Shown here: positions 1-5,720 of the stretch, in pieces
Numbering within the stretch: the stretch's first letter is position 1
Layout: each line of letters begins with the position of its first letter
Assembly: GCA_031285525.1 (NCBI GenBank)
Contig: JAITWB010000249.1
Coordinates: 1-5,752 of the forward strand
Length of the DNA stretch: 5,752 nucleotides
Direction of reading: 5' to 3'
Source of the DNA: Spirochaetaceae bacterium
GTDB taxonomy: Bacteria; Spirochaetota; Spirochaetia; Treponematales; Treponemataceae
Made by a program: the position numbers and the translations under genes
Notes under the pieces: generated by a model
Databases searched by the model: none
The model's input: only the letters and a program-made list of their open reading frames with translations
What the model was told of the DNA's origin: nothing

Positions 1-69
1 GTCGAGGCACACTAAGCCTTAGTATCGAGCTATACGAGATAGTCACTCCAATCCGCTCAGATGTAAAAA

Positions 70-75
70 TATACT
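70..75 (+). promoter_or_regulatory. candidate -10 element (TATACT) upstream of the sigma gene
   Basis: TATACT matches five of six bases of the sigma-70 -10 consensus and sits in an AT-rich patch 52 bases before the first start codon of the sigma gene. No convincing TTGACA-like hexamer lies 16-18 bases upstream, so this is only a candidate. The rest of 1-127 shows no supported gene: it contains a small palindrome (ACTAAG-C-CTTAGT, 11-23) and a pyrimidine-rich stretch at 77-90. Confidence 0.25.
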
Positions 76-95
76 ATTTTCTTCCTCCTCAGCCC

Positions 96-124
96 AACAC
101 TTAACCCTTTTCTGCCGTATTATA
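96..124 (+). promoter_or_regulatory. candidate ECF-type promoter of the sigma gene
   Basis: AAC at 96-98 and CGTAT at 116-120 are separated by 17 bases. This echoes the common ECF promoter layout of an AAC-containing -35 and a CGT-containing -10, so the gene could be autoregulated. The TATTAT at 118-123 could alternatively be a housekeeping -10. If either is used, transcription would begin near or after the ATG at 128, which favours translation from the later in-frame ATG at 164 or from a leaderless message. The -35 match is short, so this is inference. Confidence 0.25.
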
Positions 125-127
125 AGT

Positions 128-811
128 ATGATGCAAAGCTATTCAGGCAATGATGACACTAATATGTCTGACACTACTGTATATCAAACAGTAGACCCGA
201 CACTATTGCGGGATGATGCGCTGAACGGAGGTGAGCGGGGGCAACAGGCTTTTGCTCGGCTCTGGGCGGCGTATTATCGGCGGCTGACTGTCTTTGCACG
301 GGCGTATCGGGGACTGCCTTTCGCAGATGCTGAGGATGCTGTTTCGGATGCGCTGATAAAGGCTTTTACCGGACTGAAGGGGTACAATCCTGAGCGGCCC
401 CTTACCCCCTGGGTCTACCGTATCGCAGCAAACTGTTTCTCCGATGCCGCAAAACGAGCCCGGCGGATATCGCCGGTATTGGTTGGTTCAAAAGGGGACA
501 GTTCGTCTTTCGATGCCGGAGTTTACGGAAATGGTGACAGCGATGCAGGTCAGGTTCTTGAGCCCTCTGTACCGGATTCGCAGGTAACGGGCTTGGAGGA
601 ACGGGAACTCCTCAGGCAGTGCAGGCAGGTTATTAACAGTCTGGAGGAACCGGATAAGGGGATCGCTTTTCTGCGGTTCTTTGAAGGACTCAATTCAGCA
701 GAGATCGGTAAGATTCTGAAACTGCCCGGCGGCACGGTGCGGTGGAAGATCGCCAGGATACGAAAACAGATCGCAGCAGCTACAGGAGAGATATATGATG
801 AATCCAGATGA
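128..811 (+). CDS. RNA polymerase sigma factor, sigma-70 family, ECF type
   Basis: This 227-residue protein has the two-domain layout of extracytoplasmic-function sigma factors, which recruit RNA polymerase core to alternative promoters. Sigma region 2 spans about residues 40-113 (AFARLWAAYYRRLTVFARAY, then the acidic ADAEDAVSDALIKAF and TPWVYRIAANCFSDAAKR typical of 2.2-2.4). Region 4 spans about 157-217, with a helix-turn-helix around SAEIGKILKLPGGTVRWKIARIRKQI. There is no region 1.1 or 3. The linker between domains (about 115-152) is long and rich in Gly, Ser and Asp. The start is uncertain: ATG codons occur in frame at 128, 131 and 164, none with a good ribosome binding site; all leave both domains intact. 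The stop overlaps the next gene by 17 bases, implying translational coupling with a probable regulator. The family is clear; the ECF subgroup and the signal are not recognised. Confidence 0.9.
   Translation: MMQSYSGNDDTNMSDTTVYQTVDPTLLRDDALNGGERGQQAFARLWAAYYRRLTVFARAYRGLPFADAEDAVSDALIKAFTGLKGYNPERPLTPWVYRIAANCFSDAAKRARRISPVLVGSKGDSSSFDAGVYGNGDSDAGQVLEPSVPDSQVTGLEERELLRQCRQVINSLEEPDKGIAFLRFFEGLNSAEIGKILKLPGGTVRWKIARIRKQIAAATGEIYDESR
784..790 (+). promoter_or_regulatory. ribosome binding site for the overlapping membrane protein gene
   Basis: AGGAGAG lies inside the 3' end of the sigma coding sequence. It is 4 bases before the ATG at 795 and 7 before the adjacent ATG at 798 (slightly more if the core AGGAG is counted), so either start is usable. 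A strong internal site here supports the overlapping reading frame being translated. Confidence 0.7.
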
Positions 812-1151
812 ACTGATACAGAAGGTTTTTGAGTCTGAGGTCAGCACCGTGAGAGAGCGGAATCCGCCGCCGCTTTCCACAGTAACGGGAAAGACGAGGC
901 GGGGCCCCTTTCAAGGCTGGTCAGCGAAAATAACGTCCGCCTTTGAGATGTCCGGTGTTATCGCCGCAGCGTTGGTGTGCTGTATGACCATTGTTTCTTT
1001 TGGACGGACGGATGTGCATTCAGCCGAAGGTGCCGCCGCCGAAGGCGCCATTTCCTTGAGATATCTGGAGAAGCGGATCGCTGCGCAGATACCGGAGGAT
1101 GCGGAAGAGCGGTTCATTCGGTTTTTCGAAATGGTGTCCCAGTCGTTTTGA
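795..1151 (+). CDS. small single-pass membrane protein, putative anti-sigma/regulatory partner of the sigma factor
   Basis: This 118-residue protein matches no family I recognise with confidence. An N-terminal part of about 50 residues carries basic residues (KTRR around 33-36). One hydrophobic segment follows at about 52-70 (SGVIAAALVCCMTIVSFG), then a tail of about 48 residues with an AEGAA/AEGAI tandem repeat and an amphipathic, charged end (LEKRIAAQIPEDAEERFIRF). Basic residues before the helix predict the N-terminus inside and the tail outside. Its gene overlaps the sigma gene by 17 bases and has its own AGGAG site. ECF sigma genes are often followed by a membrane-anchored anti-sigma factor, so that role is inferred from position and topology. 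The classical zinc anti-sigma motif (HxxxCxxC) is absent: the only cysteines (C62, C63) are within the membrane helix. Either ATG at 795 or 798 could start it. Confidence 0.6.
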   Translation: MMNPDELIQKVFESEVSTVRERNPPPLSTVTGKTRRGPFQGWSAKITSAFEMSGVIAAALVCCMTIVSFGRTDVHSAEGAAAEGAISLRYLEKRIAAQIPEDAEERFIRFFEMVSQSF

Positions 1152-1191
1152 GTCGAGCTTGTTGCAAGAGCCGATTGCTTGGTAAGCAGAT

Positions 1192-1200
1192 CGTATTATA
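1192..1200 (+). promoter_or_regulatory. candidate -10-like element CGTATTATA before the channel-like gene
   Basis: The same nine bases occur at 116-124 before the sigma gene. Here they lie 19 bases before the ATG at 1220 and end 8 bases before its ribosome binding site. No matching -35 is visible at the equivalent spacing, so a separate promoter for this gene is possible but unproven; read-through from the sigma operon is the alternative. Confidence 0.25.
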
Positions 1201-1208
1201 CATTTTTT

Positions 1209-1214
1209 AGGAGG
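1209..1214 (+). promoter_or_regulatory. strong ribosome binding site (AGGAGG)
   Basis: A perfect AGGAGG, 5 bases before the ATG at 1220, fixes the start of the channel-like gene and suggests efficient translation. Confidence 0.85.
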
Positions 1215-1219
1215 TTGGT

Positions 1220-1669
1220 ATGAAAGGAAGAATTATTATTGCTATTTTGGTTACTGTATTAGGCTTGGCTGCTATTATTTGGCTGAGCGGCGCTGCGCTG
1301 GGGCTGGTCGATGTGGTTTCTTTTATTATTGTTCCTGCGCTGCCATTCCTTTATATGGCAGGAATTCACGGTTTTGGGGGAATTGGAAAAGCGTATCGGG
1401 CAGCGGCAGGAGAAAACCGGTCTGAAATGAAGAAAGCGCAAAGTTTTTTCCGGGATCTGGAACGATCGTTTTGGCTGTTTTCCATCACTACCGCCTTTAT
1501 CGGCTTTATTGGGATAATGATGAATTTTAGACCAGACCCGCAATTTCTCGCAAATAATCTCGCTGTTCTGGTGGTTGCACTGTTTTACGCAGGTCTTTTT
1601 GATCTTATCCTGATTCAGCCTTTTCTTTCTGTACTGAATAGTAAGCTTGCAGAGTCTTCGGAAGCGTAG
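1220..1669 (+). CDS. four-helix membrane protein, MotA/TolQ/ExbB proton-channel-like
   Basis: This 149-residue integral membrane protein has predicted helices at about 4-24, 31-48, 83-102 and 111-134. The segment LGLVDVVSFIIVPALPFLY resembles the second-helix entry of MotA-type proteins (the D-x-x-S-x-x-I-V pattern). The run SFFRDLERSFWLFSITTAFI followed by a short loop and ANNLAVLVVALFYAGLFDLI resembles their third and fourth helices, including the AV-x-L-V...LFYAGLF pattern. MotA, TolQ and ExbB conduct ions with a partner (MotB, TolR, ExbD) that powers flagella, envelope work or transport. The cytoplasmic loop between helices 2 and 3 is only about 35 residues, much shorter than in true MotA, and no partner gene follows. 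Function is therefore uncertain; it could be an accessory membrane protein of this fold. It lies 68 bases downstream of the putative anti-sigma gene on the same strand, so may belong to the same transcription unit. Confidence 0.6.
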   Translation: MKGRIIIAILVTVLGLAAIIWLSGAALGLVDVVSFIIVPALPFLYMAGIHGFGGIGKAYRAAAGENRSEMKKAQSFFRDLERSFWLFSITTAFIGFIGIMMNFRPDPQFLANNLAVLVVALFYAGLFDLILIQPFLSVLNSKLAESSEA

Positions 1670-1703
1670 GAAATCCTACCGCAGCAGACGAACTTAATTA
1701 TTA

Positions 1704-1743
1704 TATACGCCCACCGTATATGTGCTTATACGGTGGGCGTATA
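1704..1743. repeat. perfect 17-bp inverted repeat with 6-base loop
   Basis: The left arm TATACGCCCACCGTATA (1704-1720) and the right arm at 1727-1743 are exact reverse complements separated by TGTGCT. It lies 35 bases after the stop of the channel-like gene and about 110 bases past the end of mrfB, in a convergent intergenic space, so it could terminate or stabilise transcripts from either side. Neither strand has a clear U-run after the stem, so it is not a textbook intrinsic terminator. The arms are partly built from the first and second units of the 23-bp array. Confidence 0.85.
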
Positions 1744-1806
1744 CGTGCCTATATGCTGGACGTATAGGTGCCTATATGCTGGACGTATAGGTGCTTATAC
1801 GATGAC
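1715..1806. repeat. tandem array of four 23-bp palindromic units
   Basis: Four head-to-tail units start at 1715, 1738, 1761 and 1784. Each follows CGTATA-N-GTGC-N-TATAYG plus a five-base tail (GTGGG, CTGGA, CTGGA, ATGAC). Units 1 and 4 have exact CGTATA/TATACG arms; units 2 and 3 have one G-T mismatch (TATATG) and differ from each other at only one base, which suggests recent duplication. A degenerate fifth start (TGTATACG) follows at 1807. The 23-base period is not a multiple of three and the open frame across it encodes only repeat-derived residues, so it is not coding. The whole gap 1670-1851 contains no supported gene. Role unknown: possible protein-binding array, transcript-end structure or slippage-prone repeat. 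Confidence 0.9.
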
Positions 1807-1851
1807 TGTATACGCCCGTAGGGATTGCCTCTCCATGGGGGTGAGATTGTG

Positions 1852-3201
1852 TTACTCTGCCGTTAACCTCGTAAGCCGTTCCATCCGTTTAATCGTATCC
1901 TCGTCGGACGAATCCAGCTTTTGGACGAAGGAGAGTGCCTGTTGGTAATCCCTCTTCCGATGTTCCGCATCGATTGCAAGCATGAGCAGGGCTTTTTTGT
2001 TTCCCTGTTCCGCAAGGGGAAGCAGCAAAGGTTCCGCTTCCTGCCAGAGACCGTTGCGTCTGAGGTGGGCGGCGAGTAGAAGCGCTGATAGGGGATTGTG
2101 CTGTTCTGTTACAGCTTTCCTGAGCAGGATTTCTCCGGTATGGAGCCGCTGGGGATCGCCCCGGTGTCTGCCGGATGCGAGAAAGAGTGTACCCAGGGAG
2201 TGATAATCTACCGGATCCGTGAGGAGTGCGTTTTCAGCGAGGGGATTCTCGGCCGCCCTTGTTAGGGCCGCCCCTAACAGGGCCAGTCTGTTAAGGCGAG
2301 TCAGTATGCGGGGCATAGTGATGCAGTCGTCTCGGTTGTGTTCTCCCACTTTGAACAGCATTTCCGCATCCCCCGTTCTGAGCCAGCTGAACCACGCTTC
2401 GGGAGCCATGCTGCCGGGGAGGTCGTCTTTTCTGGGATCTCCGAGGAGCTGTTCTTCCAGAACCGAAAGTCTGCATGAACCGAAGAGTTTTCCCCAGAGT
2501 CTGCGGCTGGGGTAGAGAAGGTCAAGGTGATGTACTTCACCAGTACCGGAAAAGGCTAAGGGAGGGCGTACTCCGTTCATGAGGTATCGTGTTTGGAGAA
2601 TCTGGCTGTCGAAGCACTTGCCGTTGAATGAAATCAGGGTGATCTGCGGGGAAGCTCCAAGTAACCGGGTTACCGCAGAAAGGAAGTCCGCTTCCCGGTC
2701 GTAGTCGGGGAGGATAAGCTGGTCTACGATGAAGTCTTCTGCCTCGAATCTTCCGGCACAGAGCATGAACGCTACAGTACCCGCGCCCCGGGAGAGTCCG
2801 GTGGTTTCGATATCGAAAAAGCGGAAATCCTCCAGGCTTGGATGAAGGGGGTGTCCGTCCTTATCGGTAAAAAGCGCCGCTTCCCGGGGGAAAAACAGTT
2901 CCAGTTGGGATGAGAGTTTTGCAGGAAAAGTGTCTCCTGACGTACCCGTTTCGGAAACAAACCGGTGCCGTACCGTTCGGGCAAAGATGTTATCCTCTGT
3001 AATCCGCCATCCTCCGTCTGTCAGTATCTTGGGTAGGGCTGCATTCGGGCTTTCCTTCGCTGACTCCGGCAACGGTTCTGCAAGGGCTGCGGATTGAGGG
3101 GCATTTGCAGACTCAGGCAGGGGAGGCTCAACGGATCGACTGGGAGCGTTTTGGCTCTCACGTATGCGGCTCAGTCTGCTTGAAAGGGAGGAGCGGGCCA
3201 T
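1852..3201 (-). CDS. mrfB: MrfB/YprB-type DEDD exonuclease with TPR-like C-terminal region
   Basis: This 449-residue protein is a member of the YprB family of RNase H-fold (DnaQ-like) nucleases; B. subtilis MrfB is a metal-dependent exonuclease that works with the helicase MrfA to remove mitomycin-type DNA adducts. Visible motifs: exo I FFDIETTGL (D130, E132), exo II SFNGKCFDSQIL (D198), HHLDLLYPSRRLW (about 224-235), SCRLSVLEEQLLG (242-254) and exo III HNRDDCITM (H288, D292), so the acidic catalytic set is complete. Residues from about 330 to 430 look like TPR helices (DYHSLGTLFLASGRH, NPLSALLLAAHLRRNGLWQEAEPL). The N-terminal 60 residues are low-complexity Pro/Ser/Ala/Glu with an internal duplication, and make it somewhat longer than the roughly 410-residue B. 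subtilis protein. The ATG lies 4 bases after the mrfA stop; AAGG spanning that stop is a weak, close ribosome binding site, consistent with translational coupling. Confidence 0.9.
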   Translation of the reverse strand: MARSSLSSRLSRIRESQNAPSRSVEPPLPESANAPQSAALAEPLPESAKESPNAALPKILTDGGWRITEDNIFARTVRHRFVSETGTSGDTFPAKLSSQLELFFPREAALFTDKDGHPLHPSLEDFRFFDIETTGLSRGAGTVAFMLCAGRFEAEDFIVDQLILPDYDREADFLSAVTRLLGASPQITLISFNGKCFDSQILQTRYLMNGVRPPLAFSGTGEVHHLDLLYPSRRLWGKLFGSCRLSVLEEQLLGDPRKDDLPGSMAPEAWFSWLRTGDAEMLFKVGEHNRDDCITMPRILTRLNRLALLGAALTRAAENPLAENALLTDPVDYHSLGTLFLASGRHRGDPQRLHTGEILLRKAVTEQHNPLSALLLAAHLRRNGLWQEAEPLLLPLAEQGNKKALLMLAIDAEHRKRDYQQALSFVQKLDSSDEDTIKRMERLTRLTAE

Positions 3202-3205
3202 AGCC

Positions 3206-5680
3206 TTATATGTTCCCGCTTATAATAGAAAGAAATTCTACGGTGAGTTCCTTGATTCCCGTTGCTGCTGCATCGACTCCGATACAGGAGGGGCAGCCGT
3301 TTTCGCAGGGGCATGTGCTTACCAGTTCCCGGCAGGCTGTGAGTATTGCAGGGAGTTTTTCCGGCAGGGACTCGGTTAGTCCGTTGCCGCCGGGGCAGCG
3401 GTCGTAGATGTACAGGGCAGGGACGGCGAAATGGGTGTCCCGCACTCTTGGGTCACGGCCGAGGTCACGGGGATCGCAGAGCAGGTACAGGGAGGCTACG
3501 GATTGCAAGAGTTTTCCAAGCCCTCCGATAATGAGTCCCGAGGCGATCATTTCGTTGTCTGCGTTTGCGGTTTGCGCCGTTTCTGAACGGGATTCGGGGT
3601 CGCGGCGGAAGTCCGTTTCGTGTTCTTCCGCCCATTTGAGGAAACTGCCGGCCTTGCTTTCCCAGTCGAAGACGAGCACTGTCCCCCGGCTTTCCATTTC
3701 TTCCGGGGGCAGTAATATCTCTCCGAAGCCTATGTTCTCATGGGTGTGGAATTTCAGCTTCTTGAACTTCGTGACCTGTGAGCGGATGAGCATATCTCCG
3801 GTGATGGTTCTGAACAGGAGCGTTTCGTTCTCACGAGGATCGTTCTCAGGAGAACCGTCTGCGTGAGGAGCGTTCTCATTCAGCCCATCCTCGGTAAAAA
3901 ACAGCTCTGAATCCTCGCTTAGCAGTTTTATGTCCTTCTTCGTGACGCCGTCGGTAAAGTAGTTGACCTCTGACTCTTCCACGTAGCAGCGGCGTTCTTC
4001 GATGTTCAGTTCCTTTACCATATACTGCCGTCCCCGGTGGATGTAGACCGCTTTGGGGAAGGCCATTTCTTTTGCGGAAGGCCTGTCCAGTTCGCCGATG
4101 ACCTCGTGCTTTCCCTTGGTAATATCGATGATTACCACGTTATCGATCATGGCGGAACGGAGGCTTATGGCTTCCGCCGGGTAGGAGCGCTCTGACCAGT
4201 GCCACCGGCCTGCAGTGTGCCTGAGGATGCCGTCTTCTTCCAGAAAATCGAGGGCATCCCGGGCGTTTTCGCCGAAGAAGCGTCCCTCTGCGATTTCTGC
4301 ATCCGTAAAGGGCAGCTCGAAGGCGGCGCACTTGATATGATCTATGAGAATATAGGGGTTTTCCGGGTCGATCCGGGCTTCCTCAGGGGGACGCTCGAAG
4401 AAGTATTCCGGGTGGGAGATGATGAACTGATCCAGGGGAGAGGAGGAAGCTATGAACACCGCCGCCGAGGTGGTTTGCCTTCGGCCCGCGCGTCCCGCCT
4501 GCTGCCAAAAGGAAGCGAAGGAGCCGGGAAAGCCGGTGATTACCGAGGCGTCCAGTCCGCCGATATCGATACCCAGCTCCAGGGCGTTGGTAGAGACGAC
4601 TCCCATGATGTCGCCGTTTCTCAGACCCTGTTCGATTTGCCGCCGCTCTCCCGGCAAGAGGCCTCCCCGATAGGGTTCTACCCGTGTGCGGCTGTTTTCG
4701 GTATACACATTCCGCAGGGATTCGTTTATATAGGAAGCAATTACTTCGGTTCGTATCCGGGAGTGGGCGAAGAGGATGGTTTTGATTCGTTCACGCAGGA
4801 AGGCGAGAGCCCAGCGTTGTCCCTCGTTCATGACGCTCCGGCGGATACCCTGCACCGCATCAATGAGGGGAGGGTTGTAGAGGATAACCGTTTTTTCCCC
4901 TGAGGGGGCGCCGTTGTTGTCTATGAGCGTTACCGGGTTGCCGACGATTTGCTCCGCCAGTTCCGCCGGGTTCCCGATGGTAGCTGAACAGAGGATGAAT
5001 GTCGGATCCGAGCCGTAAAACGAGGCGAGTCTGCGGATGCGGCGCACCAGATTCGCGATATGGCTGCCGAAGACGCCCCGGTAGCTGTGCATCTCGTCGA
5101 TGACGATGTATTTGAGACCGCTGAAGAATTTGAGCCATTTGGGATGGTTGGGCAGTATTCCTGAGTGAAGCATGTCCGGGTTGGATATGACGATGCGCCC
5201 GTTTTCTCGGGCATCCCGGCGTATTGTCTGGGGTGTGTCCCCGTCGTAGGTGCAGATTTTGAGGGGGGCTGTCATTTCTGTGCCGGTAAATACGATCTCG
5301 TTCAGCGCCGACTGCTGATCCTGGGAGAGCGCCTTTGTCGGAAAGAGGTAGAGCGCTCTTGCCTTGGGGTCTTCGAGGAGGGTCTGCATGACGGGGAGGT
5401 TGTAACAGAGGGTCTTTCCTGAAGCGGTGGGTGTTACGATGACCGTATTGTTTCCGTTCCGGACCGACTCCCAGGCTTCCGCCTGATGAGAGTAGAGAGA
5501 ACGTATGCCGTGACGGCCCAAAGCGGTCTTGAGTTCGGGATGAAGAGAGTCCGGCAGAGGGGCGGAAACACCCTCTCTGGCAGGTATGGTACGCATATAG
5601 GTGATATGTGGAGAGAAACCACCGGATGATGCAATCTTTTCGTACACTTTTTCTGAAATTTCGTTTGTGAATTCCTGCAT
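3206..5680 (-). CDS. mrfA: MrfA/YprA-type DExH helicase with DUF1998 zinc-binding C-terminus
   Basis: This 824-residue superfamily 2 DNA helicase is the partner of MrfB in excision repair of mitomycin damage, by homology to B. subtilis MrfA (YprA, about 750 residues) and yeast Hrq1. Motifs in order: LYSHQAEA (62-69), Walker A TPTASGKT (83-90), FPTKALSQDQ (113-122), ISNPDMLH (165-172), Walker B DEMH (195-198), CSATI (231-235), ILFAHSR (302-308), STNALELGIDIGGLDA (363-378) and QQAGRAGR (393-400), so both RecA-like domains are intact. The C-terminal domain has LLCDPRDLG, DRCPGGNGLTE and the cysteine cluster C790, C792, C796, C799 expected to bind zinc. An acidic, Asn/Glu-rich linker at about 588-622 is probably a lineage-specific insertion. 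The ATG at 5680 keeps the conserved start region (TIPAREG, PLPDSLHPEL), but no ribosome binding site precedes it. The family assignment is firm. Confidence 0.95.
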   Translation of the reverse strand: MQEFTNEISEKVYEKIASSGGFSPHITYMRTIPAREGVSAPLPDSLHPELKTALGRHGIRSLYSHQAEAWESVRNGNNTVIVTPTASGKTLCYNLPVMQTLLEDPKARALYLFPTKALSQDQQSALNEIVFTGTEMTAPLKICTYDGDTPQTIRRDARENGRIVISNPDMLHSGILPNHPKWLKFFSGLKYIVIDEMHSYRGVFGSHIANLVRRIRRLASFYGSDPTFILCSATIGNPAELAEQIVGNPVTLIDNNGAPSGEKTVILYNPPLIDAVQGIRRSVMNEGQRWALAFLRERIKTILFAHSRIRTEVIASYINESLRNVYTENSRTRVEPYRGGLLPGERRQIEQGLRNGDIMGVVSTNALELGIDIGGLDASVITGFPGSFASFWQQAGRAGRRQTTSAAVFIASSSPLDQFIISHPEYFFERPPEEARIDPENPYILIDHIKCAAFELPFTDAEIAEGRFFGENARDALDFLEEDGILRHTAGRWHWSERSYPAEAISLRSAMIDNVVIIDITKGKHEVIGELDRPSAKEMAFPKAVYIHRGRQYMVKELNIEERRCYVEESEVNYFTDGVTKKDIKLLSEDSELFFTEDGLNENAPHADGSPENDPRENETLLFRTITGDMLIRSQVTKFKKLKFHTHENIGFGEILLPPEEMESRGTVLVFDWESKAGSFLKWAEEHETDFRRDPESRSETAQTANADNEMIASGLIIGGLGKLLQSVASLYLLCDPRDLGRDPRVRDTHFAVPALYIYDRCPGGNGLTESLPEKLPAILTACRELVSTCPCENGCPSCIGVDAAATGIKELTVEFLSIISGNI

Positions 5681-5693
5681 TGTGATTTATACT
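5665..5693 (+). promoter_or_regulatory. candidate promoter for glgC
   Basis: TTGTGA (5665-5670) and TATACT (5688-5693) are separated by 17 bases, a good sigma-70-type match (four and five of six consensus bases). Transcription would start near 5700, giving a leader of about 14 bases that includes the ribosome binding site. The -35 lies within the first codons of the divergent mrfA gene. Confidence 0.5.
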
Positions 5694-5720
5694 ATACAGA
5701 CAAGGAGTGCATCGTGTCCA
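5691..5720 (-). promoter_or_regulatory. candidate promoter for the mrfAB operon
   Basis: On the minus strand, TGGACA (5720-5715) and TATAGT (5696-5691) are separated by 18 bases, each matching consensus at four or five of six positions. The predicted transcription start, near 5684, is only about 4 bases before the mrfA ATG, implying a leaderless or nearly leaderless message. The -35 overlaps the glgC start codon, so the two promoters interlock and probably compete. Confidence 0.45.
5702..5707 (+). promoter_or_regulatory. ribosome binding site of glgC (AAGGAG)
   Basis: AAGGAG is 6 bases before the GTG at 5714 and supports that codon as the start. Confidence 0.75.

Noticed and set aside
11..23. 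ACTAAG-C-CTTAGT palindrome as an operator or terminator
   Set aside because: It is short, occurs once, has no U-tract, and is more than 100 bases from the first start codon.
1666..1679. GTAGGA/TCCTAC hairpin at the stop of the channel-like gene as a terminator
   Set aside because: The stem is only 5-6 bp with a 2-4 base loop and no U-run follows.
1715..1806. CRISPR array
   Set aside because: Units are directly adjacent with no unique spacers between them, and no cas gene is present.
1733..1948. 71-codon + strand open frame covering the repeat array
   Set aside because: Its sequence is the 23-base repeat read in shifting frames, it has no ribosome binding site, and it runs antisense into the end of mrfB.
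4199..4903. 234-codon + strand open frame antisense to mrfA
   Set aside because: It lies wholly within the conserved helicase gene, shows no recognisable domain, and is explained by the codon bias of mrfA.
5681..5713. LexA/SOS box controlling mrfAB
   Set aside because: No GAAC-N4-GTTC or CTG-N10-CAG type operator is visible in the gap; only promoter-like elements are seen.
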